Of a DNA stretch of 64,000 nt, positions 11,725-23,609 are shown piece after piece; within the stretch, counting starts at the first letter, position 1; the number at the start of each line of letters is the position of its first letter. The stretch lies in NCBI GenBank assembly GCA_950097015.1, contig CATNEN010000038.1, positions 30,162,501 to 30,226,500 on the forward strand, in the 5' to 3' direction. Made by a program: the position numbers and the translations under genes. The DNA comes from Macrostomum hystrix. Lineage: Eukaryota; Platyhelminthes; Macrostomidae. The notes beneath the pieces are model-generated. The model did no database searches, was not told the origin of the DNA, and worked only from the letters and a program-made list of their open reading frames with translations.

Positions 11725-13145
11725 TCGGTCGTAAGAGACGCACTTTGGTCGTAAGAGACGCACTTTGGTCGTAAGAGACGCACTTTGGTCGTAAGAGACG
11801 CACTTTGGTCGTAAGAGAAGCGTTATGGTTGTAAGAGAAGCGTTATGGTTGTAAGAGAAGCGTTATGGTTGTAAGAGAAGCGCTTTGGTTGTAAGAGAAG
11901 CGTTATGGTTATAAGAGAAGCGCTTTGGTTGTAAGAGAAGCGTTATGGTTATAAGAGAAGCGCTTTGGTTGTAAGAGAAGCGTTATGGTTGTAAGAGAAG
12001 CGCTTTGGTCGTAAGAGAAGCGTTTTGGTTGTAAGAGAAGCGCTTTGGTCGTAAGAGAAGCGCTTTGGTCGTAAGAGAAGCGTTATGGTCGTAAGAGAAG
12101 CGTTATGGTTGTAAGAGAAGCGCTTCAAATGGTTGTAAGAGAAGCGCTTTGGTTGTAAGAGAAGCGTTATGGTTGTAAGAGAAGCGCTTCAAATGGTTGT
12201 AAGAGAAGCGCTTTGGTCGTAAGAGAAGCGTTATGGTTGTAAGAGAAGCGCTTCAAATGGTTGTAAGAGAAGCGCTTTGGTTGTAAGAGAAGCGCTTTGG
12301 TTGTAAGAGAAGCGCTTTGGTTGTAAGAGAAGCGCTATGGTTGTAAGAGAAGCGCTTTGGTTGTAAGAGAAGCGCTTTGGTTGTAAGAGAAGCGCTTTGG
12401 TTGTAAGAGAAGCGCTTTGGTTGTAAGAGAAGCGCTTTGGTTGTAAGAGAAGCGCTTTGGTTGTAAGAGAAGCGCTTTGGTTGTAAGAGAAGCGCTTTGG
12501 TTGTAAGAGAAGCGCTTTGGTTGTAAGAGAAGCGCTTTGGTTGTAAGAGAAGCGCTTTGGTTGTAAGAGAAGCGCTTTGGTTGTAAGAGAAGCGCTTTGG
12601 TTGTAAGAGAAGCGCTTTGGTTGTAAGAGAAGCGCTTTGGTTGTAAGAGAAGCGCTTTGGTTGTAAGAGAAGCGCTTTGGTTGTAAGAGAAGCGCTTTGG
12701 TTGTAAGAGAAGCGCTTTGGTTGTAAGAGAAGCGTTTTGGTCGTAAGAGAAGCGTTATGGTTGTAAGAGAAGCGCTTTGGTTGTAAGAGAAGCGCTTTGG
12801 TTGTAAGAGAAGCGCTTTGGTTGTAAGAGAAGCGCTTTGGTTGTAAGAGAAGCGCTTTGGTTGTAAGAGAAGCGCTTTGGTTGTAAGAGAAGCGCTTTGG
12901 TTGTAAGAGAAGCGCTTTGGTAGTAAGAGAAGCGCTTTGGTTGTAAGAGAAGCGCTTTGGTTGTAAGAGAAGCGCTTTGGTTGTAAGAGAAGCGCTTTGG
13001 TTGTAAGAGAAGCGCTTTGGTTGTAAGAGAAGCGCTTTGGTTGTAAGAGAAGCGCTTTGGTTGTAAGAGAAGCGCTTTGGTTGTAAGAGAAGCGCTTTGG
13101 TTGTAAGAGAAGCGCTTTGGTTGTAAGAGAAGCGCTTTGGTAGTT
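11725..13145. repeat. 20-bp minisatellite, ~70 copies
   Basis: Unit GTAAGAGAAGCGCTTTGGTT. It fills nearly all of intron 19 and starts about 45 nt from the exon-20 acceptor. The central part (12290-13130) is almost perfect and the flanks are variable. The 314-codon minus-strand ORF is a repeat translation. Confidence 0.96.
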
Positions 13146-13376
13146 GGATAATCGTTTGAGCCGCTGAATAACCATTTAAGCCGTCAAAGAAGCGTTTTAA
13201 ACGACTTCATTGAGCGGCTTGTCACGATAGAGTTATTATCTACTGGATCATCACCCCCTGTCATCTGCGCATCGATATGGGTACTGGTGAGTTGATTTGA
13301 CAGGTTTTCATGCACGTCTCCAGTGGCTTTGAATTGTAGCTTTCCTAAAGCTATTTTTAACACAACTTAATCTCAC

Positions 13377-13583
13377 CTGCAGCTGCAGTAATTCGTGTCG
13401 ATGAGACAGCACAGACGGTGGTAAAATATCTTCATCTTCTTCGTCAGCCGTGGCGCGGTAGTTTGAAGTCCTGCCACCCCGACTAGATGAACGCTTGGTG
13501 GCAGCAGTGGGATAGGCAATGTCGAACTCGGCTATGGCAGCCTCAATATCGCAGTCTATTAAACCGCTTTGACCGCGATAGAA
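13377..13583 (-). CDS. Dystrophin-like exon 19, linker-like segment
   Basis: 207-bp phase-0 exon (residues 1937-2005) with no Met, so easily missed. Acceptor TCAATTATGTAG, donor GTGAGA. It encodes FYRGQSGLIDCDIEAAIAEF, a Ser/Arg/Gly-rich patch (KRSSSRGGRTSNYR), an acidic run (ADEEDEDILPP), and SVLSHRHELLQLQ. Both splice sites are consensus-like and the frame is open throughout. The basic-then-acidic patch could be a hinge. Confidence 0.78.
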
Positions 13584-15787
13584 CTACATAATTGAGGACA
13601 GGGTTTGAAAGAATAGCATTCAGCTGTGTCAAGCCATGAATTTGTGAAGACGAAAAAATCTAAGTTTTTATAATTAATGAACTGTTGCGCTCGTGACGCC
13701 TACAAAACTTAGATTTTTGTTTTATTTGAAACTTTATATTAAAAAAACCAACATAAGCACCAATTAACAGGATAGAAAATGTGAAAACCGAAGTTTACAG
13801 TCCGTGCGATAGACTGAGGGTAAAAAACAACCATTTGTACCTATTTTTCTTTTAAAGAACTACGAAACAATTTATTAAATTGCAGATTTAAAAATTAAAA
13901 ATATTTGTAAATTTCGTAAATTACTGAACTTTCTTCGTAGGCTAGAAGAACTTTATTTTTCTCTTTCATGAATATGCAATCCGATTGCCAAAAAAGTTAT
14001 CTTTGTGATTGCAATTCTAGAACTTTGTGGTGCTTAAGCAATGGTGGTAGCAATTTTCACGTGATGAGCTTGATGAGATTATTTTACAGTAAATTTGAGT
14101 CTTCAACAAATGAACACAATAAATTTAGTTGAATCGATAGGCACTTTAGGGCGAGCGTAAAAGAGGAAGTTTATAAAAATACGTTAAATGCAAAGGGCAA
14201 TCAATTTTTTTCTTGTTTTTATTTAATGAGACATCATTATAGAAAAGGCATAGGGCTTTTGCGCATAGGTATTTGAGAAAAAATATTTGATATTCAGATA
14301 TCAGATATTAGTGTTGCAGACGGATCAGCAATACGTGGATAATTATGGTAAACAAGACGTAAAACGAAAAATGGAATAATCAATAATTTTGATGTTGATG
14401 ATATTAGAACTCAAAGCAGTCACACGGGGCAAGCCTAAAACCAGCAGGCCTGAATCCTGACCGATAAGCCACTATGTAATTTTCACCGTTTTAATGCATT
14501 CTTGATTATAGCACTGAAATATATCAGAGACTGATGTTTTAAGCCAACAATAATACATTAAAGAATTAAGAACACAGCCCAAGGGTGTTATCACAGACGC
14601 ATACAAACACAGCAATCTAAGCTGGCCATTTTAATTTTAAGACATTTTTACATCGCCAAAACTGCTAAAGCATTAGTTGAAAGATTAATTTGCCAAAATA
14701 GCTTAAGGACCAGAAGGATTATGAAGCCAAAGCAATCATCATTCTAATTATATTTTCTGTTTTAGAATTTTAAGAAGTGTTTTTTAACAAACAGAAAGTC
14801 GAAGTATTGATTTACTAACTTGATCATGCATATATGACTAATTTTTCTAAGAAGTAGATTAAACTCAAACTAATAAATTTGTTTCTACATAAGTTGGGCA
14901 TTAAAATTGAGCTTGCTTTCTTAAAAACTTATCTACGAAATTGTGCACGTGCGATACAACACTGACATTGATTTCAGAACGTCGCGTCTTTGCTAAAACC
15001 GAAATACTGTGTTAACCCAGACTTATAGGCCGAAGTATTACTCGTATTAGTTGGCCGAAACTAAATACTTGAATGTAAAAAGTTTGATTATATAACTACT
15101 AAAGTATTTTTTGATTTAATAGTTGAGGAAAGTACTTCCAGCATATCTAGAAGATCTTAAATAACGAATATATAATGCTTCCGTCATTTGAGATAGAAAA
15201 TAATAAATTTGTTTTCAACCATTTAAAGAAATAGTAATTATATCACAAATTGTAGTTGAGAAACTTTTTCATTTCATATTGTTGTCTTTACACCATAACT
15301 TACTGAATTGCAAAAGTCCGAAAATATCTGCAAAAATGGAAAAGTTTAGTTTTATGGATATATTACAATGCAGCAAAATAATTTTAACAACACATAAAAG
15401 AAATAACAGTTCTTCGTTAAAAGTGCATCTTACAAATAATAATAAGAACTTAGGCGTGAGTGCAGAGAAATCAATGTTTAGTTTATAATGTGCAATTTTG
15501 CTTCAAATTGTTAATTGTATTTTTCAGAACAATAATTTTAAGCTTAAAGTATAAGTATATGTCTATGTATCACTATTGAAATAGTTCAACTTTATACAAA
15601 CACGTCAAAGACCACGTAAATGTTAGTATATACATCTTTTTGATTGTAAAGTATGTTAGAAGCAGTTATTTTTACTTTACCTATAAACTATGTATTTACG
15701 AATGTGCGTTTACCTCATAGTTACACTACTGACAAGTAGCGTGTTTAGTAATTATTAAAACTTTTTTGAGATTGATAACACTCTTAC
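13584..15787. other. Intron 18, unique AT-rich sequence
   Basis: 2.2 kb without a tandem array, SINE or coding signal. It is one of only a few array-free introns here. Confidence 0.7.
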
Positions 15788-16051
15788 CTCTGCTTGCGTC
15801 CGAATCTGGTCCACGCCGACAACGCTGGCCAGAGAGTCGCGCATTAACTGAGCGCCGCGCACAAGATCCTCAATCTGGCCGCGAATACCATTTAAGCGCT
15901 CCTTGGCAACAGCCATGCTAGCGGATGGAGACTGGGGAACTTGCGGTTGAGTTGGCTGCACCTGCTGAGCAGCTTGATTTTCCTGAGTAATTGCTTCCTG
16001 TGGTACAAAGACTTCTTCGTTGCTACCATTGTTGTCGCTTTTTGTCAAGCT
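15788..16051 (-). CDS. Dystrophin-like exon 18, Gln/Pro-rich linker and helix
   Basis: 264-bp phase-0 exon (residues 1849-1936), acceptor TTTCTACACACAG, donor GTAAGA. A Gln/Pro-rich low-complexity stretch (AAQQVQPTQPQVPQSPS) is followed by AVAKERLNGIRGQIEDLVRG, a charged helix. It looks like a hinge between repeats. Met at the sixth position of a naive ORF call is not the start; the exon begins five codons upstream. Confidence 0.85.
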
Positions 16052-17117
16052 CTGTGTGTAGAAAATTGGTTGTTGAAAATGTCAAGATATTTTAAAGCAA
16101 ATTTACAACTACGTAGCATAATAAGGAGATAAAAAATTACAATACAGTAATTAAAAAACAATTTTTAAACCTTACCGACACGCAAAAAAGTTGAAATCCC
16201 TCAAATAAACATTTGTGGCCATTTTAGACTTGCTATATATTTAAATATTTCAGAGGGGATACTTTTTGCTAGTTCTGTATACTAAATCGTTAACTTTATT
16301 TCAGTCATATGTATTCAAACAAATATTTTCCTTGGGCTGATAATTGACCACTTTAGAAGTACAAATCTATACGCCATAATCCCAGCTAAACTTACACTCT
16401 ATAAAAGTAAGAAAATGTTAGCTGAGCAAAATGGCTCAGAGGAAGGAGGGTATGAAACTAGCATCAATCATTTTGTTGTTTTTTGATTACAGATCTCTAT
16501 ATATATAAATATTGTGTGGAATAGTTTGTCCAGAATATTTTTTAGAATGAGGCGGAGCAGCCCTTCTCAGCCGACTGTACAGTTGATAATTGATGAGTCA
16601 ATATAATTGTCTGTTCTAGGGAGATGTAATCTATATTAAATTTATAGCTATAGTTTCAGTTTTAGATCTCATGATGATGAGTTTGATACTGCGTCCACGT
16701 GATGCTAATTCGTAAAGGGATGAAGGCAGGGGGTCAATATACACCTTAATCGACTGGGTTGTATGTCCTTGCATAGCTATCTAATTTTTTAATCCAATAT
16801 GTTGATGGATAACCCAAAAATGCAGGAAAAACAGGAAAAAAGCAAGCGACAGAGAAAAATAAAGTAAATCACCTGTTAATAAAAATATCCACCTATAGTT
16901 TAACTATTTCATGCTTTACAAGAACACCTTTTGCTATACTGCTTCGTATCCATTAGTGCTGAAAATATGAACACGGTTGAGCACTTTACTCAATTAAACC
17001 CTAGCACCTTACTCAATTAACACCGTCGATGCATTATTGCGCTTTTAACCTTTCAGTGCGTGAATTGTTACCCAAACTATTTCTGTTTGGGTACAGGTAC
17101 CGGTACAGAGCACAGGT
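16052..17117. other. Intron 17, left part
   Basis: AT-rich unique sequence; no gene or repeat recognised. Confidence 0.6.
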
Positions 17118-17310
17118 ACCGTACTTAGGAACACACTCACACAGGTGTGTAAATCTGCGCCTTGTGACTTTCTCATTGTCAGGCAGTGTACGCTCCGATT
17201 GTGCCTTGGAGGTTGGCCCTTAAGGGCGTAAACTGCATGACAAGCCCCCCAAAGCATCGAAATTTGGGACCGTGGTGCGAGAGGCAAACGGATTAACCGA
17301 CCAACCCCTA
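17118..17310 (-). mobile_element. SINE-A copy, rearranged
   Basis: The reverse strand has a mutated head, GGTCGGTTAATCCGTTTGCC, an internal deletion, and the body GTACACTGCCTGACAATGAG. It is followed at 17312-17360 by the dispersed GAATATCTCGA motif. Located in intron 17. Confidence 0.65.
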
Positions 17311-17547
17311 TTAGTTGTCTTTGTCGCCAGGGTTTTCGACAAGAATCGTTGAATATCTCGACTGTGTCTTTGAAATACTCCCGTGGTCTTCCCCCAGGGA
17401 GAAAAACAGCGTCTACTGCTGACTGCCGCAGTTGCTCTTTACCTGTTAGTGTACGTTTTTTTAATCTATTTGTCGTTATGTTTTCTATTGTGTCACTCTG
17501 TCTCGATTTACCAGTGTACGAGAAATAGTCAACAGCGTGATGGTTAC

Positions 17548-17760
17548 CTTCAATTTTTCATCAATCCCATCTAGGCGTTCCAAAGCAACTGAGGCAGCTT
17601 CGCAGACTTCAGCCGGAGTCGTGACAGCAAACGATTGCAAGCTTTGCTGCTGCTGCTGCTGCTGCTGATGAGGCTTCGCTTGCGAGCCCAACAGATTTGC
17701 GGCAGCGTCCCGTACTTCGCCAACTCGAGAGCGAACCTCAGATAGTTCCAACTGAAGGTT
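17548..17760 (-). CDS. Dystrophin-like exon 17, rod with poly-Gln
   Basis: 213-bp phase-0 exon (residues 1778-1848), acceptor AAAATTTCAG, donor GTAACC. LQLELSEVRSRVGEVRDAAA precedes a run of eight Gln (CAG repeats). AEVCEAASVALERLDGIDEK is a helical segment. No Trp motif is present. Frame and phase agree with both neighbours. Confidence 0.84.
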
Positions 17761-17839
17761 CTGAAATTTTGAGACAGTAGGCATCACATATATATTTTAA
17801 TTGCGTACAATTGTTCAGTCTATGGACGATTTCTTTCCC

Positions 17840-18178
17840 ATTTAATGCTGGCAAAATGACGCACTGATGGTGAGATTCGAACCACATACCTTTAGTCTAA
17901 GATTCTAGACGCAACTAAAATCTACTTGTAGTAGTATCTCGTAATTTAAGAATTAACACTAATTATAATCAATGATTACACCTGCCCAAAATTGGATCCA
18001 ATTTGTGCAGCCCATGGATTGGAGGGACGCCACACCCACCCTCGATTAACCCTGCGAATGATGGTACCCATTTAACAGCTGTGCGAACTGAATCAATGCA
18101 AAGATACGTGTCATGGAGAACAATACTAGTTGTTTCAGTGAAGGCGGGAATCGAACCGCCGAACTTCAACTCGAACTA
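17840..18178 (-). mobile_element. SINE-B copies (one head fragment, one longer copy)
   Basis: 17860-17915 is a tRNA-head fragment (GATTCGAACCACATACC). 17985-18178 is a longer copy with the tail CCCATGGATTGGAGGGACGC and the B box GGGAATCGAACCGCCGAAC (reverse sense). They lie in intron 16. Confidence 0.6.
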
Positions 18179-18894
18179 GAGTGAACTAAATTTCTATATT
18201 AAGTAGTAATACAACAGATGGTAGATACTTTGATCGTAGTATTTATAGCTTACCCCATTCAAGTTAGTAAGCTTCGAGGTGAGAAATGAAGAAAATTTAT
18301 TGGCAAACATGTCTCAGTAAAAAAATCGATTTTTTAACGATGTGCTAGTTTGAGTTTCTCTTCTGAAAGCAGCATGGGCTATATGAGCTAGCTATAAGAG
18401 GCGAGGTTAGGCTATAGAGAAGCAGCATTTTCGTTCAACCAATGAAGCGTCGACGTAGACAGAGACACTAGTAGCCATTCTAAATCAATGAATGGACACC
18501 AAATGACCACATAGGGGTACTAAATGTATATCTTACTGACATTCACACATATATCAGTTATCATTTATTTGAATAAATATAAATCTCTAACTACAAACAT
18601 CAACTCATTGATAGCCAACAGTAAAAAACTTTTCTCGCATCAGAAATTGCATTTTATAACAATCCGTCGGAGAGTTTTTAACTGAGAAAACCGAATTTCG
18701 TTTGGCGTTAGAATATCAATGTCATATCATTAGGTGCAGTGGCACAATCTTATTTACATTGCTCGCGTTTTCAATAAAAAACGTATTTATGCAAAAAAAG
18801 AAATGCTAGGAAATATGGTCCACTTTCACGATTTAATCAATAGTGATTTTTTATTTACAGTCAGTTGCTATAGTGAAAATCTGTGCGTTTGCTG

Positions 18895-19495
18895 GATTCG
18901 ATTCCCGTTAGTAAGGATTTCGGCTAGTTGGGATTTCAGTCAGTTCGTATATCAGTCAGTTGGGATTTCACTTAGTTGGGATTTCATTTAGTTGGGATTT
19001 CATTTAGTTGGGATTTCATTTAGTTGGGATTTCAGTCAGTTGGGATATCAGTCAGTTGGGATTTCACTTAGTTGGGATTTCATTTAGTTGGGATTTCATT
19101 TAGTTGGGATTTCATTTAGTTGGGATTTCATTTAGTTGGGATTTCATTTAGTTGGGATTTCATTTAGTTGGGATTTCAGTCCGTTGGGATTTCAGTCAGT
19201 TGGGATTTCAGTCAGTTGGGATTTCAGTCAGTTGGGATTTCAGTCAGTTGGGAGTTCAGTCAGTTGGGATTTCAGTCAGTTAGGATTTCAGTCAGTTGGG
19301 ATTTCAGTCAGTTGGGATATCAGTCAGTTGGGATTTCAGTCAGTTGGGATTTCAGTTAGTTGGGATTTCAGTTACTTGGGATTTCAGTCAGTTGGGATTT
19401 CAGTCAGTTGGGATTTCAGTTGGGATTTCAGATAGTTAAGATTTCAGTAAGATGGGATTTCAACTTTTAGGATTTTAGTTAGTTTGGATTTAAGC
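18895..19495. repeat. 16-bp minisatellite, ~37 copies, block 1
   Basis: Unit GTTGGGATTTCAGTCA with CATTTA variants. It lies in intron 16. The same unit recurs 0.8 kb away. Confidence 0.95.
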
Positions 19496-19499
19496 GAAC

Positions 19500-20280
19500 G
19501 TGGAGTTTACTACTTTGGAAGATAAAGTAGGACCATTTTCCTTATATTTAACCATGTGAACTCCTGTCTAGTTATATAACTAGCTCGTATTCGTCAATCA
19601 GTTATTTACGTGACATAAAATGCGACTACTATGCTAGAAGCAATGAGAAACACACTCGCCAAAGATAATATACGAGTAGTACGCGATGCAGTTTTACTAA
19701 TTCAATTATTCCAGGCAAGACAAAATACGTGACCCGACTGTTGCAGAATCATTATTCTATAGTTACTACACGAGCTAGAGAAAAATAGCAACAAAAAGAT
19801 GAAAGAGGAAACGGGCTACTACTGCTAAAGACTGCCCATATTCCATTCGGCCCATAGTCAAATCAATCATCTATGAGACATGTCCAAGTTTAGCTAGTAT
19901 ATGTGTTGCTGTGTTGTTGCTTAGTATAGTAGATAGAATGCCATATCCCTATACTGCAGCTCAGATGAGTAAATGAGATGGGAAAATATAGAGTGAAGCA
20001 GGAGGATATTTTAAGGATGCTAAAGTGAGCAGCTATGCAAGCTGCTATCTAGAAAGCGGCTTATCTTGTAAAATAGCTCCAAGTTAATGCCTTAGAGACT
20101 AAAGCTAATATTATCTATCTAGCATACATAACAGAGCATAAATTTACACTCTGCAGTCACACAGGCATCTTACCTTGAGTTATTAGAAGCGAAGTTTTTA
20201 TCTCAATCCATAATACGGATACGTAAGTCATAAACAATAATTTAATATTTTTTTGTTCACGAGGTAGGTAGATCATCATT
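19500..20280. other. Unique spacer between two blocks of the same array
   Basis: About 780 bp of AT-rich non-repetitive sequence with no coding signal, dividing the 16-bp array. Confidence 0.6.
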
Positions 20281-20282
20281 TT

Positions 20283-20690
20283 AGCTAGTTGGGATTCCAG
20301 TTCGATGGGTTTTCAGTTAGTTGGGATTTCAGTCAGTTAGGATTTCAGTTAACTGAGATAATAGCTTTTTGGGATTTCAATCAGTTGGGATTTCAGTTAC
20401 ATGGGATTTCAGTTGGGATTTCAGTCAGCTGGGATTTCAGTTACTTGGGATTTCAGTTAGTTAATATTTCACTTAGTTGGGACTTCAGTCAGTTAGGATT
20501 TCAGTCAGATAGGATTTCAGTCAGTTGGGATTTCAGTTGGGATTTCAGTCAGTTAGGATTTCAGCTAGTTGAGTTTTCAGTTATTTGGGATTTCAGTTAG
20601 TTGGGATTTCAGTCAGATGGGATTTCAGTTGGGATTCCAGTCAGTTGGGATTTCAATTACTTGGCCAGTTGGGAGTTAAGTAAGTTGGGA
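20283..20690. repeat. 16-bp minisatellite, block 2 (degenerate)
   Basis: Same GTTGGGATTTCAGTCA unit as block 1 but with many more substitutions and length changes, so it is older or no longer homogenised. Confidence 0.93.
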
Positions 20691-21079
20691 TTTAAACTTC
20701 ACCAAATTATTTCAGCACAGTTATCCCATCCCTGAAAACACAGCCGAAATTCTGACCTAAACGAATGCACAAAATGCTACCTATGTGCATCATAACACTG
20801 AGCTAAAAGAACATATGCTGTCAATCAATTTATAGGATCTGTACAGCAATTCAAAAGCTAGTCTTAAGCGATGTTATTAAGGTCTTTGAGTTCAAGCTAG
20901 CATTGTTATTTACTTCCGTTCGTGAACAGCAACTTCAAATCAGCAAGTCGCACGTTGTCGATTGTAACAACTAATTAGAGCACTTTAACCAGCAACAAAA
21001 ACTGCTATTTAAGTGCCTAATCAACTGCTCCAAACCCAGGTAGCAAATGGTTTAGTCTGATCGGGCAGGCGAGATACCC

Positions 21080-21890
21080 CCTTTCTCTACCCAATCCTAC
21101 ATCTACTTCTCTACCCACCCTACATCAACTTCTCTACCCACCCTACATCAACTTCTCTACCCAATCCTACATCTACTTCTCTACCCAATCCTACATCTAC
21201 TTCTCTACCCACCCTACATCAACTTCTCTACCCAATCCTACATCTACTTCTCTACCCAATCCTACATCTACTTCTCTACCCAATCCTACATCTACTTCTC
21301 TACCCAATCCTACATCTACTTCTCTACCCGATCTTATATCTACTTCTCTACCCAATCCTACATCTACTTCTCTACCCGATCTTATATCTACTTCTCTACC
21401 CAATCCTACATCTACTTCTCTACCCGATCTTATATCTACTTCTCTACCCAATCCTACATCTACTTCTCTACCCAATTCTACACCTACTTCTCTATCCAAT
21501 CCTACATCTACTTCTCACCAAATCCTACATCTACTTCTCTACCCAATCCTACATCAACTTCTCTACCCAATCCTACACCTACTTCTCTACCCAATTCTAC
21601 ATCTACTTCTCTACCCAATCCTACATCAACTTCTCTACCCAATCCTACATCCACTTCTCTACCCAATCCTACATCTACTTCTCTACCCAATCCTACATCA
21701 ACTTCTCTACCCAATCCTACACCTACTTCTCTACCCAATTCTACACCTACTTCTCTACCCAATTCTACATCTACTTCTCTACCCAATTCTACATCTACTT
21801 CTCTACCCAATCCTACATCTACTTCTCTACCCAATCCTACATCAACTTCTCTACCCAATCCTACACCTACTTCTCTACCCAATCCTAAAT
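21080..21890. repeat. 24-bp minisatellite, ~34 copies
   Basis: Units contain ACATCTACTTCTCTACCCAA. It lies in intron 16. The minus-strand ORFs (GLGREVDV) are repeat translations. Confidence 0.95.
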
Positions 21891-22389
21891 TTACTTCGCT
21901 ACTAAATCATAACTTAAATGTTCAACATCTCTTCACCATTTGGATGCAATTAGGAAATCAGTTTTCATGACAGAACGAGAAGCAAGTTCCGCTGAGACAG
22001 ATTAGGCTGTTAGCAGACAAAGAATCTGGATCGGATTAGCTGAGGGGGGAGTTGATTAAACTCGTCTGCCCAATGTCTGAGCGAATCTATTGCTGCTAGC
22101 ACGAACGCAGGAAAACCTTACACTGTTCAATTTTTTCTAATCAATGTAAAATATAATAAAACGGCCTTTGCGCTGTCAGGGACACACGCTCTAGAAGGTG
22201 CACCTGACGAACTCACCTGAGAAGTCCATATATGAAATTAAAGTTTTTTTCAAGCAAATATTTGTTTCTATCTTTTTTTTACATTGAGACTTTAAACGAG
22301 TGATAAAGTACAATTAATACTACTAGCGAAGAGGCAAAATTCAGTAGGCTGGTTAGGCAGTTTTTATTCATATTGAAAAATACAGTACA

Positions 22390-22945
22390 GTTTAAGTAGA
22401 GTGAAACTGTTTTGGTAGAGTGACACAGTTTGAGTAGAGTGACACAGTTTGAGTAGAGTGACATAGTTTGAGTAGAGTCGGGGACAGTTTGAGTAGAGTG
22501 ACACAAGTCAGAGTAGAGTGACACAGTTTGAGTAGAGTGACACAGTTTGAGTAGAGTGACACAGTTTGAGTAGAGTGACACAGTTTGAGTAGAGTGATAC
22601 AGTTTGAGTAGAGTGACACAGTTTGAGTAGAGTGACACAGTTTGAGTAGAGTCGGGGACAGTTTGAGTAGAGTGACTCAGTTTGAGTAGAGTGACTCAGT
22701 TTGAGTAGAGTCGGGGACAGTTTGAGTAGAGTCGGGGACAGTTAAAGTAGAGTCGGGGAAAGTTTGAGTAGAGTGACACAGTTTGAGTAGAGTGACACAG
22801 TTTGAGTAGAATCGGGGACAGTTTGAGTAGAGTGACACAGTTTGAGTAGAGTGACACAGTTTGAGTAGAGTGACACAGTTTGAGTAGAGTGACACAGTTT
22901 GAGTAGAGTGACACAGTTGGAGTAGAGTGACACAGTTTGAGTAGT
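22390..22945. repeat. 19-bp minisatellite, ~29 copies
   Basis: Unit AGTAGAGTGACACAGTTTG, with a TCGGGGA variant of the middle. It ends about 25 nt from the exon-16 donor. Confidence 0.95.
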
Positions 22946-22967
22946 GGCATAACAGGTGTTTACTCAC

Positions 22968-23591
22968 GGAGAGCACACTGGAGTCAGTTGTCTCAGCTTC
23001 ACCGGCAGCTTTGGCAGCCAGCAAATCTTCAAGCAGGGCTTGTATTTCGCCAATTCTTTCACTGATTACATCTAGCTTGGCCATGGCAGCGCTAGCAAAG
23101 TTGTCATCAACAGACACAAAATTGTCTTCGTCGATTGGAACATCGTCAACATCGGCAGAGGTAGCTTCTGATTCTTTGCGTTCGTGCGTTGCCCTGGGCT
23201 GCTGCTGCTGCTGCTGCTGTTCCATGTCAAAGTCTAAATCTGAGACGCGAGTTTCAATGGCAAACTTTTTTGTCTCGAATTGCACTATCAATTGTTCGAT
23301 ATCGTCAAATGCGTCAGTGACCGGTGGCAAATCCTCGGTCAGGTCACCGAGAGCTTCAACACGCTGTAAAATAGCAGGTATTGTCTGGTCTGCTAGGCTG
23401 TCTAATCGACTTTTTAAACCGCGACAAATGTTCAACTGCTGCTGCTGGTGGTCTGCGCCAGAACCTTCTGGCGTCGGTTGCTGCAGAAATTCTTCAGCCT
23501 CTTCAAGCCAAGCGCGAAGTTTTTGCAGATCCGAGTCCAGCGACTCGACTAGGGGCAAAGCTTTGGCCAGCTTGTCAAGCGCTGGTTGAAC
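22968..23591 (-). CDS. Dystrophin-like exon 16, rod with poly-Gln
   Basis: 624-bp phase-0 exon (residues 1570-1777), acceptor CACATTCCAG, donor GTGAGT. It continues helix C of exon 15 and opens a new repeat with LDSDLQKLRAWLEEAEEFLQ. A CAG-encoded run of seven Gln follows FDM (minus-strand reading of 23200-23225), then an acidic stretch (DDVPIDEDNFVSVDD). MAKLDVISERIGEIQALLED ends the exon. The frame continues past the donor into the 19-bp array only because the array is open. Confidence 0.88.
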
Positions 23592-23609
23592 CTGGAATGT
23601 GGCATATTC

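Noticed and set aside
12231-13175. 314-codon minus-strand ORF (KALLLQPKRFSYNQSASLTT)
   Set aside because: Translation of the 20-bp intron-19 array, with three units per 20 codons. No start context, domain or splice support.
22279-22638. ORFs reading LYSNCVTLLKLCHSTQTVS
   Set aside because: 19-bp array read through all three frames; lies directly after the exon-16 donor.
23011-23589. 192-codon plus-strand ORF with a poly-Cys run
   Set aside because: Antisense shadow of exon 16; poly-Cys is the complement frame of the CAG tract.
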